A stretch of DNA of 64,000 bases from an uncultured Acidobacteriia bacterium (GCA_903907865.1 CAIVPR010000122.1:1-64000), one strand, 5' to 3'. Counted from the first letter of the stretch, positions 17,895 through 28,387 are shown. The notes: generated by a model from the letters alone, not told the origin. Translations and numbers: made by a program.

Positions 17895-18221
17895 AAGCGC
17901 CCGTTTCCTGATTCCGCCGAGCCGCAGCCGCGAGGGAGCGTTTATTCGAAAAACCGAAAATGCGCCGAGGCACGGCCAACTGCCGTTTCTTACGATCACC
18001 CCTTCGGCATACTGCTTGCCTATGAATTCAAAGGACAAACGGATGGCGGGCACCAAAGTTGGACGACTGGCGTTGCCGACCTCGTTCTAAGGGTTCTAAG
18101 GGTACCGATTTTGAGGAATATATCCGTCGCTCTATTGCTCTAATGACGGTCGTTCTGATATGTTGTATGGGATCGGTCCGTACAAGGAGTTTGAGGCGGA
18201 ACCGAATCGGAGAAGAATTTC
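17895..18221. other. Non-coding gap after lgt
   Basis: About 330 bases. It holds one copy of a dispersed repeat (17909-17965). The remainder is AT-richer and contains no supported gene. The last bases carry GGAGAAGA, which serves as ribosome binding site for the gene at 18222. Confidence 0.6.
17909..17965 (+). repeat. Dispersed intergenic repeat, copy 1
   Basis: The 33-base core at 17916-17948 (beginning GCCGAGCCGC, ending GCGTTTATTCG) differs at only three bases from the core at 33835-33867. Similarity extends into the flanks: CTGATTCC before and ACCGAAAA(T/C)GC after. Both copies lie directly after genes. This copy has no inverted partner. Confidence 0.8.
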
Positions 18222-18854
18222 ATGAGATTGTCACTCAAAGCCTTTACGCTGTTCGCCGTCACGGCGACCGCCCTTCAAGCCGGGAACTTCTCGTTCACCG
18301 GAACCTTTTCCACGGACGACCAGGTCCAGCTGTTCAATTTCAGCGTGGCCAGCACGACCACCGTGACCCTGCTGAGCGAGGGCTTCGGCGGTGGCATCTA
18401 CACGGGCGGCAAGAACGTCAGCGGCACGGTCATCAATCCGGGCGGTTTGGACAGCGCCTTCATATGGTTCGACGGCACCGGCACCATCCTGGACTCGGTG
18501 GACGACGACACGACCAACACTGTCAACAAGTACAACGGGTCCTACTCGGACGCGTACTACCAGGGAAGCTTCGCCGCAGGCAACTACACGTTGGCCCTCG
18601 TGCTGCACCAAAATGCCAACATTGACACGTTGCTCGCCGATGGATTCGCCCAGACGGGCAACCCCTCGTTCTCCTGCGGCGGCAGCGGAAACTTCTGCGA
18701 CGGCGGTGGCGGCAACACGACCGGCGCATGGGCTGTCGACATCATCCAAGTCGATACCGCTTCCGAGGTGACGGCGACGCCGGAGCCTGCGACGTTCGCT
18801 CTGATCGGCCTCCCGTTGGCTCTAGTCATCGCCAGCCGTCGGCGCAACTCCTAG
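18222..18854 (+). CDS. Exported DVUA0089-like protein with PEP-CTERM sorting signal
   Basis: 210 residues. An N-terminal signal peptide (MRLSLKAFTLFAVTATALQA) is followed by a beta-rich domain starting FSFTGTFSTDDQVQLFNFSV, resembling DVUA0089-type domains. The C-terminus ATPEPATFALIGLPLALVIA then RRR has the PEP motif, a membrane helix and a basic tail, which is the PEP-CTERM signal recognised by exosortase. Such proteins are exported and anchored or released at the cell surface, often in exopolysaccharide-producing bacteria. No exosortase is in the window. A ribosome binding site (GGAG) lies upstream. Confidence 0.8.
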   Translation: MRLSLKAFTLFAVTATALQAGNFSFTGTFSTDDQVQLFNFSVASTTTVTLLSEGFGGGIYTGGKNVSGTVINPGGLDSAFIWFDGTGTILDSVDDDTTNTVNKYNGSYSDAYYQGSFAAGNYTLALVLHQNANIDTLLADGFAQTGNPSFSCGGSGNFCDGGGGNTTGAWAVDIIQVDTASEVTATPEPATFALIGLPLALVIASRRRNS

Positions 18855-18887
18855 TGCGGACCTATTAGGAAGAAGAGGACGTTCACC

Positions 18888-21077
18888 ATGAGATCTCTCA
18901 CGCGGATTCTAGCTGCGGCGCTCGTTTGTGCTTTACCGTTGGCGCTCAGCGCTCAAACTGTCCCGCTCCTGCAGGACACCTTCGTGGTTTCCGGAGGTGC
19001 TACTCCCCAAGGGGGCGGCACAACTGTTTCAGTGGGCGGTGCAACCACCAACCAAGGCTTCGTGCAGTTCGACTTGTCCACGCTGCCTTCCGGCACCCAG
19101 TCGTCGAACGTGTCCAAGGCCGTGTTGTCCCTCTTTGTGACCAAGGTCTTGACAGCTGGCTCGGTCAATATTTCAGTGGCAAACGGCCCTTGGTCCGAGG
19201 CGACCTTGGTGGGCAACGGTTCGGGCGGCACGGTTCCCGCCGCCGGCGCGGCGGTGGCCAGCGGAGTTTCCATCACGTCGCCGATGCTGAATAGCTTCGT
19301 GTATGTGGATGCAACCGTTGCGGTTCAGAACTGGCTCTCGGGCACGACAAACAGTGGTTTTCTGATTACGCCCTTGGGCGGTGTGAACGTCCAGTTTGAA
19401 AGCAAAGAAAGCCTGGCGGGCGGCCACGCTGCCACGCTTGCGATTACCCTGGTGAATTCAGGCGCGACCGGTGCAACCGGTGCGACGGGCTCCATCGGTG
19501 CGACCGGCGCGACAGGTGCCGGAACCACAGGCGCAACCGGTGCGACCGGTAGCAACGGAACCAGCGGATCTACCGGTGCGACTGGCTCCATCGGCGCTAC
19601 CGGCGCGACAGGTGCCGGAACCACGGGCGCAACCGGTGCGACGGGCAGCAACGGAACGAACGGCGCAACCGGTGCCACGGGTTCGAACGGAAGCAACGGC
19701 GCAACCGGCGCGACAGGTCCTGGAACCACGGGCGCTACCGGTGCGACGGGCAGCAACGGAACCAACGGATCTACCGGTGCGACGGGCTCCATCGGCGCTA
19801 CAGGCGCGACAGGTGCCGGAACCACGGGCGCAACCGGTGCGACGGGTAGCAACGGAACCAACGGATCTACCGGTGCGACGGGCTCCATCGGCGCTACCGG
19901 CGCGACAGGTGCTGGAACCACGGGTGCAACCGGTGCGACGGGCAGCAACGGAACCAACGGATCTACCGGTGCGACGGGCTCCATCGGCGCTACCGGCGCG
20001 ACAGGTGCTGGAACCACGGGTGCAACCGGTGCGACGGGCAGCAACGGAACGAACGGATCGACTGGTGCGACAGGCTCCATCGGCGTTACCGGCGCGACAG
20101 GTGCCGGAACCACGGGTGCAACCGGTGCGACGGGCAGCAACGGAACCAACGGCGCAACCGGTGCCACGGGTTCGAACGGAAGCAACGGCGCAACCGGCGC
20201 TACCGGTGCCGGAGCTACGGGCGCAACCGGTGCGACGGGTAGCAACGGAACCAATGGCGCGACTGGTGCAACCGGCTCGAACGGAAGCAATGGCGCAACT
20301 GGTGCGACTGGTGCGGGAACCACAGGCGCAACCGGTGCGACCGGCAGCAATGGCACGAACGGCGCAACCGGTGCGACCGGCAGCAACGGAACAAATGGTG
20401 CGACGGGTGCAACAGGCTCGAACGGAAGCAATGGCGCTACGGGCGCGACCGGTGCGGGAACCACGGGCGCAACTGGTGCGACAGGCAGCAATGGAACGAA
20501 CGGCGCGACCGGCGCGACCGGTGTCGGAACCACTGGTGCCACGGGTGCCACCGGGGTCGGCGCAACGGGTCCGACCGGCAGCAATGGTACCAACGGTACG
20601 AATGGAACCAACGGTGCTACGGGTCCGACCGGCCCTGCAGGCGCGACCGGCAGTGGTGGATCCTCGACCGGATTTACACACTACCTCGGTACGACGACAG
20701 TCGGCACCACGCTATGGCTTGGGCTGAATGGAAGCATATCCAACGTTGCGAATCCTCCGGGTTTCTCTGTCTTGACCGCGACGCCCGCAGCTACGTCATG
20801 CACCATCACGGGGAGCAACGTTGTGTATTACTCCACTACCAACACGCCGATCACGCTCTTCAAGGCATCGGCACCTCCCACGAGTGCTGAGAGCGCTGGC
20901 AGCGCCGACAAGACATCCGTAACCTGCACGGGACCAAGCAGCCCTCCCGGTCTTGGATCTTGTTCCAGCAGCGTTGCAGTTAGCGGTACGAACTACCTCT
21001 GGTGGCAGTATAGCTCCGTGGTGGGAACTGGCACGGGCGGTAACGGTGCGGTCATTGTCACAACGCCGTGTAACTGA
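18888..21077 (+). CDS. Secreted collagen-like repeat protein with N-terminal DNRLRE-type domain
   Basis: 729 residues. A signal peptide (cleavage near SAQTV) is followed by a DNRLRE-like beta domain (about 25-190; [33 protein letters not shown]). A Gly-X-Y array at about 193-590 is built mainly from [12 protein letters not shown] and GST triplets. The C-terminal domain of about 135 residues contains several Cys and no known motif. Proline is almost absent from the array except GPT/GPA near its end. The array is broken at regular intervals by GAGTT, where one residue is missing from the triplet pattern. It probably forms a surface stalk or matrix fibre. The ribosome binding site AGGAAGAAGAGG precedes the ATG. 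Confidence 0.85.
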   Translation: MRSLTRILAAALVCALPLALSAQTVPLLQDTFVVSGGATPQGGGTTVSVGGATTNQGFVQFDLSTLPSGTQSSNVSKAVLSLFVTKVLTAGSVNISVANGPWSEATLVGNGSGGTVPAAGAAVASGVSITSPMLNSFVYVDATVAVQNWLSGTTNSGFLITPLGGVNVQFESKESLAGGHAATLAITLVNSGATGATGATGSIGATGATGAGTTGATGATGSNGTSGSTGATGSIGATGATGAGTTGATGATGSNGTNGATGATGSNGSNGATGATGPGTTGATGATGSNGTNGSTGATGSIGATGATGAGTTGATGATGSNGTNGSTGATGSIGATGATGAGTTGATGATGSNGTNGSTGATGSIGATGATGAGTTGATGATGSNGTNGSTGATGSIGVTGATGAGTTGATGATGSNGTNGATGATGSNGSNGATGATGAGATGATGATGSNGTNGATGATGSNGSNGATGATGAGTTGATGATGSNGTNGATGATGSNGTNGATGATGSNGSNGATGATGAGTTGATGATGSNGTNGATGATGVGTTGATGATGVGATGPTGSNGTNGTNGTNGATGPTGPAGATGSGGSSTGFTHYLGTTTVGTTLWLGLNGSISNVANPPGFSVLTATPAATSCTITGSNVVYYSTTNTPITLFKASAPPTSAESAGSADKTSVTCTGPSSPPGLGSCSSSVAVSGTNYLWWQYSSVVGTGTGGNGAVIVTTPCN
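19466..20655 (+). repeat. DNA tandem repeats encoding the collagen-like array
   Basis: Almost 1.2 kb of imperfect tandem repeats built from 9-base units (GGTGCGACG-like), organised into larger blocks of about 100 bases. Several blocks (for example around 19860-20050) are nearly identical at DNA level. Such arrays can expand or contract by recombination or slippage, so the length may vary between strains. Confidence 0.9.
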
Positions 21078-21141
21078 GACCGGTTCGTGCACTCGTGATA
21101 AAAGGGGGGATCCTTGCAGGGATTCCTCCGCTTGCAAACAG

Positions 21142-21177
21142 GGGGCGGGCCCAACCGGGTTCCGCCCCTTTTCTTTT
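21142..21177 (+). terminator. Intrinsic terminator after the collagen-like gene
   Basis: GGGGCGG (21142-21148) pairs with CCGCCCC (21162-21168) around a 13-base loop and is followed by TTTTCTTTT. This is a classic rho-independent terminator, 65 bases after the stop at 21077 and just before the next start. Confidence 0.8.
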
Positions 21178-21186
21178 CCAACTCCC

Positions 21187-21648
21187 ATGACCTACTCCCT
21201 CCGTCCTGAAACCGACTCCGATACTCCCTTCGTTCGGCAAATACTGATTGCCCACATGGCGCAAGGCCTCGGGGCAGCCGACTGGCCCGAGCCCCTGCGT
21301 GACCAACTCCTTGGAATGCAATACTCGGCGCGACGGCGTTCCATTGCTGCAAACTACCCAACTGGATTGAGCCAGATCATCGTCGTCGACGGCGCAAATG
21401 TCGGCTGGCTGGTGGTGGCCGAACTCCCTACCGAAGTACGACTCGTGGAAATCATGGTGGACTCGGCAATCCGCGGCCGGGGTGTCGGCAATGCGGTGAT
21501 CCGCGACATCTTAACCCACGCGTCGCAGACCGGAAAGCCGGTCCGGCTGTCGGTGGACGGCTCGAACGCCGGTGCCCGAGCTTTGTACGAACGACTGGGC
21601 TTCCGGCACACAGGTGGCGACGGCATCCAAGACTACATGGAAGTGTAG
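21187..21648 (+). CDS. GNAT family N-acetyltransferase
   Basis: 153 residues, the size of a single GNAT domain that transfers an acetyl group from acetyl-CoA to an amine. Motif A is clear: VEIMVDSAIRGRGVGNAVIR contains the R-G-R-G-V-G pyrophosphate-binding loop, and the later GSNAGARALYERLGFR is the typical motif B. ATG 21187 is chosen because it lies just after the terminator at 21142-21177; an ORF extension upstream would cross it. Substrate unknown. Confidence 0.88.
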   Translation: MTYSLRPETDSDTPFVRQILIAHMAQGLGAADWPEPLRDQLLGMQYSARRRSIAANYPTGLSQIIVVDGANVGWLVVAELPTEVRLVEIMVDSAIRGRGVGNAVIRDILTHASQTGKPVRLSVDGSNAGARALYERLGFRHTGGDGIQDYMEV

Positions 21649-21665
21649 CTCGAAGTTCCGCGTAG

Positions 21666-21671
21666 GATAAT
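21666..21671 (+). promoter_or_regulatory. -10-like hexamer 6 nt before a start codon
   Basis: GATAAT, one mismatch to the -10 consensus, ends 6 bases before the ATG at 21678, which has no ribosome binding site. Initiation at or next to the ATG would give a leaderless message. Confidence 0.35.
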
Positions 21672-21677
21672 CGGCCT

Positions 21678-22145
21678 ATGGTCCCCCCCGCCACTGCCAT
21701 CTGCCGACAACACCTGTCCTTCATGAAGTGGGCCGACGAGTTGCTACTCGACGCCATCGCCCGTCACATACCCCACGAAACCAAGGTTCTGAACCACGTC
21801 TACCTGGGTGAATTGGTCTGGCTGCGCCGCGTGCAAGGGGACAAGAACGTCCAGATCACCCAACTCGCCCCACCTGCGGACTTGGCCGCTCTCCAGGCCG
21901 CTTGGCCGGAACTGCACCGCGAGTGGCTGGACTGGGCTTCCACCCTGGAGGACTGGTCCGTGAATATCGACCACCTCAACCTACGTGGCGAGGCTTTCAG
22001 TATGCCTGCATGGCAGATCGTGCTGCACCTGTCCAACCACGGCAGCTACCACCGAGGACAAGTCTCGGCAACACTGCGCGCAGCCGGAATCGCGCCGCCC
22101 GCCACAGACCTGATTCTTTGGTTCCGCCAGAATCCGACTGTGTAA
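21678..22145 (+). CDS. DinB family protein
   Basis: 155 residues forming the expected four-helix bundle of the DinB/YfiT-like superfamily. The metal-binding His pattern is recognisable: LNHVYLGELVW in the second helix and HLSNHGSYHRGQV in the fourth. Members act as metal-dependent hydrolases or thiol transferases, but most have no known substrate. It faces the zinc-ribbon membrane gene end to end with a 3-base gap. Confidence 0.85.
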   Translation: MVPPATAICRQHLSFMKWADELLLDAIARHIPHETKVLNHVYLGELVWLRRVQGDKNVQITQLAPPADLAALQAAWPELHREWLDWASTLEDWSVNIDHLNLRGEAFSMPAWQIVLHLSNHGSYHRGQVSATLRAAGIAPPATDLILWFRQNPTV

Positions 22146-22148
22146 GCG

Positions 22149-22622
22149 CTACTGTTCCGCGGCCGACCGCTGCGCCAGTTCCCCGATGATCGGCAGCACA
22201 TAGGCCTCGCCTTGGCTCGTCTTCACCAGCATGAAGAGGGCGACTAGGACGATGACGCCTTCCAGCATCTTGTCCACGCGCATGCCGTTGTGGCTTGTTG
22301 TCGCCATGATCGGGCGCACCACCCACTGCACCATCAGCCACACCGCGAATAGGTACAAGCCTTGGAAGGCGTGGAACCGAGTGGTGACGTCGCCCTTGAA
22401 CTTCTGTGCGGCGAGCACGACCACTGCCGCGATCCAGCCGATGGTCGGCACATAACAAAGGATGGAGGCCGTCCTCGGCGTCAGTCTGTCGAGCGCATCG
22501 GAGCCGGCATAGCGGGGTGCTTGGTACGACGCCGCGCCGGGCGCGCCTTGGACCTTGCCGCACTTGGAGCAAAAAGCGTCGGCATCGGCAACTTGGTTTC
22601 CGCACTGTGTGCAAAATGGCAT
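22149..22622 (-). CDS. Zinc-ribbon membrane protein (DUF4870-like)
   Basis: 157 residues. An N-terminal zinc ribbon (MPFCTQCGNQ...FCSKCGKV, two CxxC pairs) is followed by a linker and three hydrophobic segments, including LCYVPTIGWIAAVVVLA and HAFQGLYLFAVWLMVQWVV. The arrangement resembles DUF4870/Tic20-like membrane proteins, whose function is unknown. The Met at 22622, right before the first CxxC, is preferred over the upstream in-frame Met at 22643. Confidence 0.75.
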   Translation of the reverse strand: MPFCTQCGNQVADADAFCSKCGKVQGAPGAASYQAPRYAGSDALDRLTPRTASILCYVPTIGWIAAVVVLAAQKFKGDVTTRFHAFQGLYLFAVWLMVQWVVRPIMATTSHNGMRVDKMLEGVIVLVALFMLVKTSQGEAYVLPIIGELAQRSAAEQ

Positions 22623-22687
22623 TCTGGTAATAATGTACGCCACAGGCAGCCGCTTTGTTCAAAACGGGGCCAGCGAGTGCTTCATGA

Positions 22688-22693
22688 TACGAT
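22688..22693 (+). promoter_or_regulatory. -10-like hexamer 7 nt before a start codon
   Basis: TACGAT ends 7 bases before the ATG at 22701, and no ribosome binding site is present between them. A leaderless transcript is possible. Confidence 0.35.
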
Positions 22694-22700
22694 TCGAGCG

Positions 22701-23717
22701 ATGACGATTCGCCCCGCACTGGCCGCTGTTTTCGCCGCCACCTTCCTTGCCGCCGCTCCTTCACAGGCTGCTGACGACCTCAAAGTCTGGTTTATCGACG
22801 TCGAAGGGGGCCAGGCGACGCTATTCCTGACGCCCGCCGGCGAGAGTGTCCTGGTCGACGCCGGTTGGCCAGGCTTCGGCGACCGCGACGCCCAGCGCAT
22901 CGCCTCGACCGCCAAGGCAGCGGGTATCACCGCGATTGACTACCTTCTGGTTACGCACTTCCACATGGACCACGTCGGCGGTGTGCCCGGCTTGGTTGCC
23001 AAGATTCCGGTGAAGACGTTTGTGGACCACGGGGAATCGATCGAGAAGGATGCGGAAGGCAAGAAGCTGTTTGACGCCTACGTGGCGGTACGCGACAAAG
23101 GCAAGCACCTCATCGTGAAGCCGGGCGACAAGCTGCCCCTCAAAGGCGTCGAGTGGACCATTGTTTCCGCTGGCGGCAAGTCCCTCCAGCAGCCGCTGAA
23201 GGGGGCGGGGAAGCCGAATCCGGCGTGCAAAACGTTCCAGAAGCGCGAAGTCAACGACGATGAGAACGGACAGTCGACCGGCAGCTTCATCCAGTTCGGC
23301 AAGTTCACCACTATCGACCTGGGCGACCTTCTTTGGAACAAGGAAGAGCCGCTAGCCTGCCCGAACACCAAGATCCCGGCGGTCGATGTCTACATCACCA
23401 GCCACCACGGGATGAACATGAGCGGGTCGCCCGCGTTCGTGAACATGGTGCATCCGAAGGTGGCGATCATGGACAATGGCGCTCGCAAGGGCGGGACGGC
23501 GGAGGCTTGGGACAACCAGCACGCGGTGCCGGGCATCCAGGACATCTGGCAGTCGCACTTCGCGGTGGAAGGTGGGAAGGCGCACAACTCGCCGGAGAAC
23601 GTGATCGCCAACGTGGCCGAGACGCCGGATTCGGGCTTCTCTCTGAAGCTGGTGGCGCACAAGGACGGGCATTTCGAGGTCTCCAACGGCCGGAACGGCT
23701 ATGAGAAGAAGTATTGA
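22701..23717 (+). CDS. Secreted metallo-beta-lactamase fold hydrolase (ComEC/Rec2-like)
   Basis: 338 residues with a signal peptide (cleavage near PSQAAD). The MBL metal-binding motif HFHMDHVGG is intact. Other conserved segments are WFIDVEGGQATLFL at the N-terminus and VDVYITSHHGMNMSG later, which place it with ComEC/Rec2-related MBL proteins. Cytoplasmic membrane helices of ComEC are absent, so this is a stand-alone exported hydrolase. Its last 17 bases overlap the following DUF1549/DUF1553 gene. Substrate unknown. Confidence 0.85.
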   Translation: MTIRPALAAVFAATFLAAAPSQAADDLKVWFIDVEGGQATLFLTPAGESVLVDAGWPGFGDRDAQRIASTAKAAGITAIDYLLVTHFHMDHVGGVPGLVAKIPVKTFVDHGESIEKDAEGKKLFDAYVAVRDKGKHLIVKPGDKLPLKGVEWTIVSAGGKSLQQPLKGAGKPNPACKTFQKREVNDDENGQSTGSFIQFGKFTTIDLGDLLWNKEEPLACPNTKIPAVDVYITSHHGMNMSGSPAFVNMVHPKVAIMDNGARKGGTAEAWDNQHAVPGIQDIWQSHFAVEGGKAHNSPENVIANVAETPDSGFSLKLVAHKDGHFEVSNGRNGYEKKY

Positions 23718-26610
23718 GGTCCTGATCTTCGCGGGTGTTTCGACGGTTGGGCTCTTCGGGCAGGCCATCGAATTCAATCGGGATATCCGACCGATCCTCT
23801 CAGACCGTTGCTACACCTGCCACGGTCCGTCGTCCACCACGCGCAAGTCCAAGCTGCGTTTCGATATCGAGGCGGCGGCGAAGCAGGACATGGGCGGGCA
23901 TTTCGCCATCGTTCCAGGCGATCCGGCGAAGAGCACGATCCTGGCAAGGATCTCGGCGGGCGAAAAGCCAATGCGCATGCCGCCGCTTGCGTCCGGTCCA
24001 GCGCTGACGGAGAAAGAGATCGGGCTGATCCGGGCTTGGATCCAGCAGGGCGCGGTCTGGGAGAAGCACTGGTCATTCCTGCCGCCCAAGCGCGCGGAAA
24101 CGCCGCCGGGCGTGAACCCCATCGACCATTTCGTCCGGGCGCGCCTTGCCAAAGAGGGCTTGCAGCCTTCGCCGGAAGCCGACCGGGCGACGCTGATCCG
24201 CCGCGTTACGTTGGATCTCACCGGCCTGCCACCAACGTTGGCCGAAATCGACGCGTTTCTCGCCGACCGGTCCCCAACGGCATATGAGAAAGTAGTGGAC
24301 CGCCTGCTAACCTCGCCGCGCTATGGCGAACGGATGGCGATCCGGTGGCTCGACGCCGCCCGCTATGCCGATACCAACGGCTACCAGACGGACGGCGAGC
24401 GCCAGATGTGGCGCTGGCGGGACTGGGTGATCGAGGCCTTCAATCGCAACATGCCCTACGACAGGTTTGCGGTCGAGCAACTCGCGGGCGATCTGCTGCC
24501 GCGTCCGACGTTGGACCAGCGCATCGCTACGGGCTTCAACCGCAACCACCGCGGCAACGGCGAGGGTGGCATCGTGCCGGAGGAATACGCGGTCGAGTAT
24601 GTGATCGACCGGGTGGATACGACTTCGACGGTCTTCCTCGGCCTCACCGCGGGGTGTGCCCGCTGCCACGACCACAAGTACGACCCCATCAGCCAGAAGG
24701 AGTATTACCAGCTTTACGCCTACTTCAACAGCATCCCTGAGCGCGGGAATGCCCAAAAGTACGGCAATTCGCCCCCTCTGATGAAGGCCCCGACGCCGGA
24801 ACAACAGAAGGAGTTGGCTCGGTTGCAGGGGATTGCGGAGTCTCGGGAAGTCGAGTTCAACCGTAATGCGTCTCTGTCTACCCCAAACCTTCCCGCCTTG
24901 CAATGGGCCGACCCACGCGGAGTCGCATTCGAACTTCCAACCGCTGAGTCTTTCGATGGCACTCGGATTTTGGAAGAGGGCAACGTCGCGAATTTCGGTT
25001 TCCAGGACCGGTTTACGATTTCGGTGTGGATCGACCCCGTCGCGCCCGACGGCGTCATTGTCAGTCGTGCCAAGGGAGAGGAGGAACCACCGGGATGGTC
25101 GCTCGTCTTGAAAGACGGAAAGATCCAGGCAAATCTGGTGTTGCGTTGGCTTGATGACGCGGGTCGGGTGGAGACACGGGACCCCATCGAACTGAACAAG
25201 CGGCACCACATCGCTTTCACTTACGACGGTTCCCGTTACGCGGCGGGCATGAAGATTTACGTGGATGGCGTCGAGCGTCCGTTGACGATCAACCTCGATC
25301 AGATCAACCAGAACTTCGCTGTAGCCGAGCCTTTGCGCGTTGGCAGCCGTTTCCGTGGCACCATCGAGAACCTTCGAATCTACAGCAAGGCCATGGACGC
25401 GGGCGCAGTCAAAGCAATGGCCGAGCCGCGCTCGATTGAGTCGCTCCGCCTGCTGTTCTTGTCGCACAACCCTGCGTGGAACCGGGTTCTTGACGCCCGC
25501 GAGGAGCGCGACCGCTATGCCGACACGATTCCAACGGTCATGGTGATGGAGGAACTGCCGTCCCCCAAGCCCGCGTTCGTGTTGAATCGTGGATCGTACG
25601 AACGTCCCGGTGCGCAGGTGGATCGGAACGTGCCCGCCGCCTTGCCGCCGATTCCGCCGGGAGTACGGCAGGACAGGCTGGCACTGGCGAGGTGGATCGC
25701 AAGTCCCGATAACCCGCTCACCGCGCGGGTAGCCGTAAACCGATTCTGGCAGATGTACTTTGGCATGGGCATCGTAAAGACCGTCGAGGATTTCGGCTCC
25801 CAAGGCGAATGGCCCAGCCACCCCGAACTGTTGGACTGGCTTGCCACGGAATTCGTCCACACAGGCTGGGATGTCAAGGCGATGCAGAAGACCATCGTGA
25901 TGTCGGCGACCTACCGGCAGTCGTCCAAGGCGTCGCCCGAATTGGTGAAGCGCGACCCGGAGAACCGACTCATGGCGCGGGGCCCGCGTTTGCGGCTTCC
26001 CGCCGAAATGGTCCGGGACCAAGCGCTGCTCGTATCCGGTCTCCTCGTGGAGAAGCTGGGCGGACCGTCCGTGAAGCCCTACCAGCCCGCCGGACTCTGG
26101 AAGGAACTCTCGGGGGCCGAGGATTACAAGGCTGATTCCGGCGAGGCGCTATATCGCCGTGGCCTGTACACGTTCTGGAAGCGCGCCGTGCCGCCGCCGA
26201 TGATGGCGAATTTCGATTCCGCCGGCCGCGAGGCGTGCACCGTCCGCGAGAGCCGCACCAATACGCCCTTGCAGGCGCTTGACCTGATGAACGATGTCAC
26301 TTTCATCGAAGCGGCCCGCAACCTGGGCCAGCGGATGATGCGCGAGGGCGGTGCGATGCCGGATTCCCGGTTGGCATATGGATTCCGGCTTGCCACCGGT
26401 CGCCGACCCGATGCGCGCGTAACCGGCATCCTACTGAATAGCTACAACTACAACTTGGACCGCTTCCGCACCGATCCCGCTGCCGCCGAGAAGCTGCTCG
26501 CTCAAGGTGAAAGCAAACGCGACCCTTCGCTCGATACCGCGCAACTGGCAGCCAACGCGACCGTCGCCAGTCTGATCCTGAATCTCGACGAGGTGGTGAC
26601 GGTCCAATGA
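23701..26610 (+). CDS. Cytochrome c-like (PSD1) / DUF1549 / LamG / DUF1553 protein
   Basis: 969 residues, exported (signal peptide ending near FGQA). An N-terminal haem-binding site CYTCHG (about residue 37) belongs to the planctomycete cytochrome c domain. A DUF1549 domain follows (about 130-345), then a concanavalin/LamG-like domain (about 400-567, [18 protein letters not shown] to [11 protein letters not shown]), then DUF1553 (about 660-930, [20 protein letters not shown]). These proteins occur in pairs with DUF1501 proteins, as here, and are thought to act on polysaccharides or other extracellular substrates. The biochemical reaction is unknown. It overlaps the DUF1501 gene by ATGA. Confidence 0.92.
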   Translation: MRRSIEVLIFAGVSTVGLFGQAIEFNRDIRPILSDRCYTCHGPSSTTRKSKLRFDIEAAAKQDMGGHFAIVPGDPAKSTILARISAGEKPMRMPPLASGPALTEKEIGLIRAWIQQGAVWEKHWSFLPPKRAETPPGVNPIDHFVRARLAKEGLQPSPEADRATLIRRVTLDLTGLPPTLAEIDAFLADRSPTAYEKVVDRLLTSPRYGERMAIRWLDAARYADTNGYQTDGERQMWRWRDWVIEAFNRNMPYDRFAVEQLAGDLLPRPTLDQRIATGFNRNHRGNGEGGIVPEEYAVEYVIDRVDTTSTVFLGLTAGCARCHDHKYDPISQKEYYQLYAYFNSIPERGNAQKYGNSPPLMKAPTPEQQKELARLQGIAESREVEFNRNASLSTPNLPALQWADPRGVAFELPTAESFDGTRILEEGNVANFGFQDRFTISVWIDPVAPDGVIVSRAKGEEEPPGWSLVLKDGKIQANLVLRWLDDAGRVETRDPIELNKRHHIAFTYDGSRYAAGMKIYVDGVERPLTINLDQINQNFAVAEPLRVGSRFRGTIENLRIYSKAMDAGAVKAMAEPRSIESLRLLFLSHNPAWNRVLDAREERDRYADTIPTVMVMEELPSPKPAFVLNRGSYERPGAQVDRNVPAALPPIPPGVRQDRLALARWIASPDNPLTARVAVNRFWQMYFGMGIVKTVEDFGSQGEWPSHPELLDWLATEFVHTGWDVKAMQKTIVMSATYRQSSKASPELVKRDPENRLMARGPRLRLPAEMVRDQALLVSGLLVEKLGGPSVKPYQPAGLWKELSGAEDYKADSGEALYRRGLYTFWKRAVPPPMMANFDSAGREACTVRESRTNTPLQALDLMNDVTFIEAARNLGQRMMREGGAMPDSRLAYGFRLATGRRPDARVTGILLNSYNYNLDRFRTDPAAAEKLLAQGESKRDPSLDTAQLAANATVASLILNLDEVVTVQ

Positions 26611-28010
26611 TCGACCTCCATCCCTCACGTCGGCAAGTGCTGCGGTCTGCCTTGGGTGCCGCCGCGTTCGCGTCGCTGGCCCGAGCCGAAGGCAACGACG
26701 GCATTCCCCATTTTCCGCCGACCGCCAAACGCGTCATCTATCTGTTTCAGTCGGGTGCGCCTTCGCAGCTCGACCTCTTCGACTACAAGCCGAAGCTGGC
26801 CGGCCTGCGCGCTACGGAACTCCCCGATTCCATTCGCCAGGGTCAGCGCCTCACGGGTATGACGGCGACGCAGGCGAGTTTTCCCGTCGCGCCGCCCATC
26901 TTTCAGTTCGCCCAACACGGAAAGTCGGGTGCCTGGGTCAGCGACCTGATGCCCCACACGGCCAAGGTTGTCGATGACCTCTGCTTCATCAAATCGATGA
27001 ACACGGAGCAGATCAACCACGATCCGGCCGTCACATTCCTGCAGACCGGCTTCCAATTGGCTGGCCGCCCCAGCATCGGCGCGTGGCTGTCATACGGGCT
27101 TGGCAGCTTGAATAAGGACCTGCCCGCGTTTGTCGTCATGATCTCGCAAGGGTCGGGCAACGCGGCCGACCAACCTCTGTATGATCGGCTTTGGGGCAGC
27201 GGCTTCCTGCCCAGTCGCTACCAAGGCGTCAAGTTCCGATCCGGGGCCGATCCGGTCTTGTATCTTTCGAATCCGGATGGCATTGATGCCCCGATGCGCC
27301 GTCGCTATCTGGACGACTTGGCCGCCCTGAACGACCTCAACCTGAAGGAGTACAACGACCCCGAGATTGCCACGCGCACCGCCCAGTACGAGATGGCGTT
27401 CAAGATGCAGACCTCGGTGCCGGATTTGACGGATCTTTCCAAGGAGTCGGAACGAACGTTCCAGATGTACGGCCCGGATTCGCGCAAGCCGGGCACCTTC
27501 GCGGCGAACTGCCTGCTGGCCCGTCGGCTGGCAGAGCGCGATGTCCGGTTCATCCAACTTTTCCACCGCGGCTGGGACCAGCACACGAACCTGCCGAAAC
27601 AGATCCGGGGCCAGGCGTCGGACACAGACCAAGCCTCGGCGGCACTGATTCAGGACCTGAAGGAACGGGGAATGCTGAAGGACACGCTGGTGGTTTGGGG
27701 CGGGGAATTCGGACGCACTGTGTATTCGCAGGGGAAGCTGACCGAAACCGACTACGGGCGCGACCACCATCCGCGCTGTTTCACCGTGTGGATGGCTGGC
27801 GGCGGTGTGAAGCCGGGGCTGACTTTCGGGGAGAGTGACGATTTCTCGTACAACATCGTCCGGGACCCGGTGGATGTTCATGACCTGCACGCCACCATCC
27901 TGCGGACGCTTGGGATCGACCATACCAAGCTGACATTCAAGTTCCAAGGCCGGCATTTTCGGCTGACGGATGTCAAGGGGCGGATCGTGAACGAGGTTTT
28001 GACAGCCTGA
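26607..28010 (+). CDS. DUF1501 family protein, Tat-exported
   Basis: 467 residues. The N-terminus contains [19 protein letters not shown], a twin-arginine signal. The body is a DUF1501 domain of alkaline-phosphatase-like fold: [35 protein letters not shown], and [10 protein letters not shown] with a later DHHPR segment supply probable metal ligands. DUF1501 genes typically follow DUF1549/DUF1553 genes, as here with a 4-base overlap. The shared role is likely periplasmic and concerned with sulfated or complex polymers, but this is inference. Confidence 0.92.
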   Translation: MIDLHPSRRQVLRSALGAAAFASLARAEGNDGIPHFPPTAKRVIYLFQSGAPSQLDLFDYKPKLAGLRATELPDSIRQGQRLTGMTATQASFPVAPPIFQFAQHGKSGAWVSDLMPHTAKVVDDLCFIKSMNTEQINHDPAVTFLQTGFQLAGRPSIGAWLSYGLGSLNKDLPAFVVMISQGSGNAADQPLYDRLWGSGFLPSRYQGVKFRSGADPVLYLSNPDGIDAPMRRRYLDDLAALNDLNLKEYNDPEIATRTAQYEMAFKMQTSVPDLTDLSKESERTFQMYGPDSRKPGTFAANCLLARRLAERDVRFIQLFHRGWDQHTNLPKQIRGQASDTDQASAALIQDLKERGMLKDTLVVWGGEFGRTVYSQGKLTETDYGRDHHPRCFTVWMAGGGVKPGLTFGESDDFSYNIVRDPVDVHDLHATILRTLGIDHTKLTFKFQGRHFRLTDVKGRIVNEVLTA

Positions 28011-28043
28011 GCTGCGGTGTTCTAGACTGAAGGCAGGAACTCC

Positions 28044-28370
28044 GTGAACGACACGCAAATTCTCGCCATCGCCATTATGGTCGCCGCACTATTGGCTGGC
28101 ACTCTGTTCAACAACAACCGGTTGACAGACCTCAAAGAACTCTTCCGCGCCGAGTTGAAGGCGACGGAGGCAAGCCTTAAGCTAAGTATTGGAACACTCG
28201 AAATGAGCGTGGACAAGCGCTTCGACGAGGTGGACAGGCGCTTCGACGCCATGCAAGCCAGTAACGACAAAGCGTTTCAATCCATCGACAACAAGCTCGA
28301 CACGCTGCTTCACATGTTGGCCGACCACAATTCCCGCATCACAAAACTCGAGGAACGGGCAAGCGCCTAG
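28044..28370 (+). CDS. Small membrane-anchored coiled-coil protein
   Basis: 108 residues, GTG start with AGGCAGGAA upstream. One N-terminal hydrophobic helix (ILAIAIMVAALLAGTLF) is followed by about 80 residues of heptad-rich, charged sequence (SVDKRFDEVDRRFDAMQ) that should form a coiled coil. No family is recognised. It is followed by a strong hairpin at 28388-28412. Confidence 0.65.
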   Translation: MNDTQILAIAIMVAALLAGTLFNNNRLTDLKELFRAELKATEASLKLSIGTLEMSVDKRFDEVDRRFDAMQASNDKAFQSIDNKLDTLLHMLADHNSRITKLEERASA

Positions 28371-28387
28371 TTTCAGATAAACTTCGT

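Noticed and set aside
19325-20681. Long antisense and alternative-frame open frames (over 400 codons) across the collagen-like array
   Set aside because: They arise because the 9-base repeat lacks stop codons in several frames. The proteins would be monotonous repeats without start signals.
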